The notes beneath the pieces were generated by a model. It had not been told where the DNA came from. It worked only from the letters and a program-made list of their open reading frames with translations, and did no database searches. Source: JAISFI01 sp031552335 (lineage in GTDB: Bacteria > Bacteroidota > Bacteroidia > Bacteroidales > Azobacteroidaceae). Taken from it: a stretch of DNA of 48,986 nt. The DNA lies in the NCBI GenBank assembly GCA_031552335.1, contig JAVBMQ010000022.1, forward strand, positions 1 to 48,986, given 5' to 3'. Positions 48,952 to 48,986 of this stretch are shown piece after piece. Every line of letters starts with the position of its first letter. Position 1 is the stretch's first letter. Position numbers and translations under genes: made by a program.

Positions 48952-48986
48952 GGAATTACGAATTACGAATTATGAATTACGAATTG
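48952..48986. repeat. Tandem heptamer repeats at the right window edge
   Basis: GAATTAC, GAATTAC, GAATTAT, GAATTAC, GAATTG: five head-to-tail 7-bp units directly after the stop of the membrane protein gene and cut by the window edge. They are the GAATTAC variant of the family found in other spacers. Confidence 0.75.

Noticed and set aside
1..48986. Prophage, integrative element, insertion sequence, tRNA or rRNA genes
   Set aside because: No integrase, transposase, phage structural gene, tRNA-like cloverleaf or rRNA signature was found while reading either strand; only short repeats suggest mobile DNA.

Overview
The window looks like a chromosomal segment of a Bacteroidetes, most likely a Bacteroidales. 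The evidence is AT-rich intergenic DNA, Bacteroidetes-type promoters (TTTG, about 20 nt, TAnnTTTG) ahead of many genes, general lack of Shine-Dalgarno sequences, a giant hybrid two-component sensor with periplasmic propeller, an acidic/Ala-rich tail on L17, and two proteins ending in type IX secretion (T9SS)-like C-terminal domains. No rRNA, tRNA, CRISPR array, transposase, integrase or phage gene was seen. Genus cannot be fixed from sequence alone.

Layout. (1) 1-6252: a possible 3' end of a left-hand gene, a NagZ-type GH3/serine hydrolase fusion (-), rplS (+) with a structured leader, an aquaporin (+), and a secreted protein with two lamin-tail-like repeats and a T9SS-like tail (+), followed by a terminator and a long two-tier hairpin. 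(2) 6253-14515, all on -: a lipoprotein, an orphan hybrid two-component regulator, enolase and a secreted GH2 glycosidase. (3) 14660-33271, all on -: the fused str/S10/spc/alpha ribosomal gene block. In transcription order this is rpsL, rpsG, fusA, rpsJ, rplCDWB, rpsS, rplV, rpsC, rplP, rpmC, rpsQ, rplNXE, rpsN, rpsH, rplFR, rpsE, rpmD, rplO, secY, map, infA, rpmJ, rpsM, rpsK, rpsD, rpoA, rplQ. It starts at a clear promoter near 33241-33271 and ends at a strong terminator at 14665-14707. Several spacers in it are unusually long and hold hairpins, a GTAG-type REP-like element or heptamer repeats. (4) 33531-44204: a GSCFA/Uma2 pair (-), dxs-trkA-trkH (+, overlapping), a tiny exported protein with only a CTD-like domain (-), a gamma-carbonic-anhydrase-like protein (-), a TlpA-like thiol-disulfide protein (-), and a TcdA-like tRNA dehydratase (+). 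(5) 43431-46373 (-): a binding protein/permease/ATPase iron-siderophore, heme or cobalamin importer. (6) 46465-48950 (+): a membrane protein, a winged-helix regulator and a large DUF4153/DUF4173-like membrane protein.

Most of the window is housekeeping. The most interesting signals lie between genes. One is a pair of 18-bp sites around the palindrome AAAGTACTTT, placed just before the first and third genes of the right-hand regulator module. The other is a dispersed family of 7-bp-periodic GAATTTT/GAATTAC-type repeats and related hairpins. It recurs in at least eight spacers, splits ribosomal genes, and in one case encodes the last residues and stop codon of a gene. All function calls come from reading the sequence without database searches.
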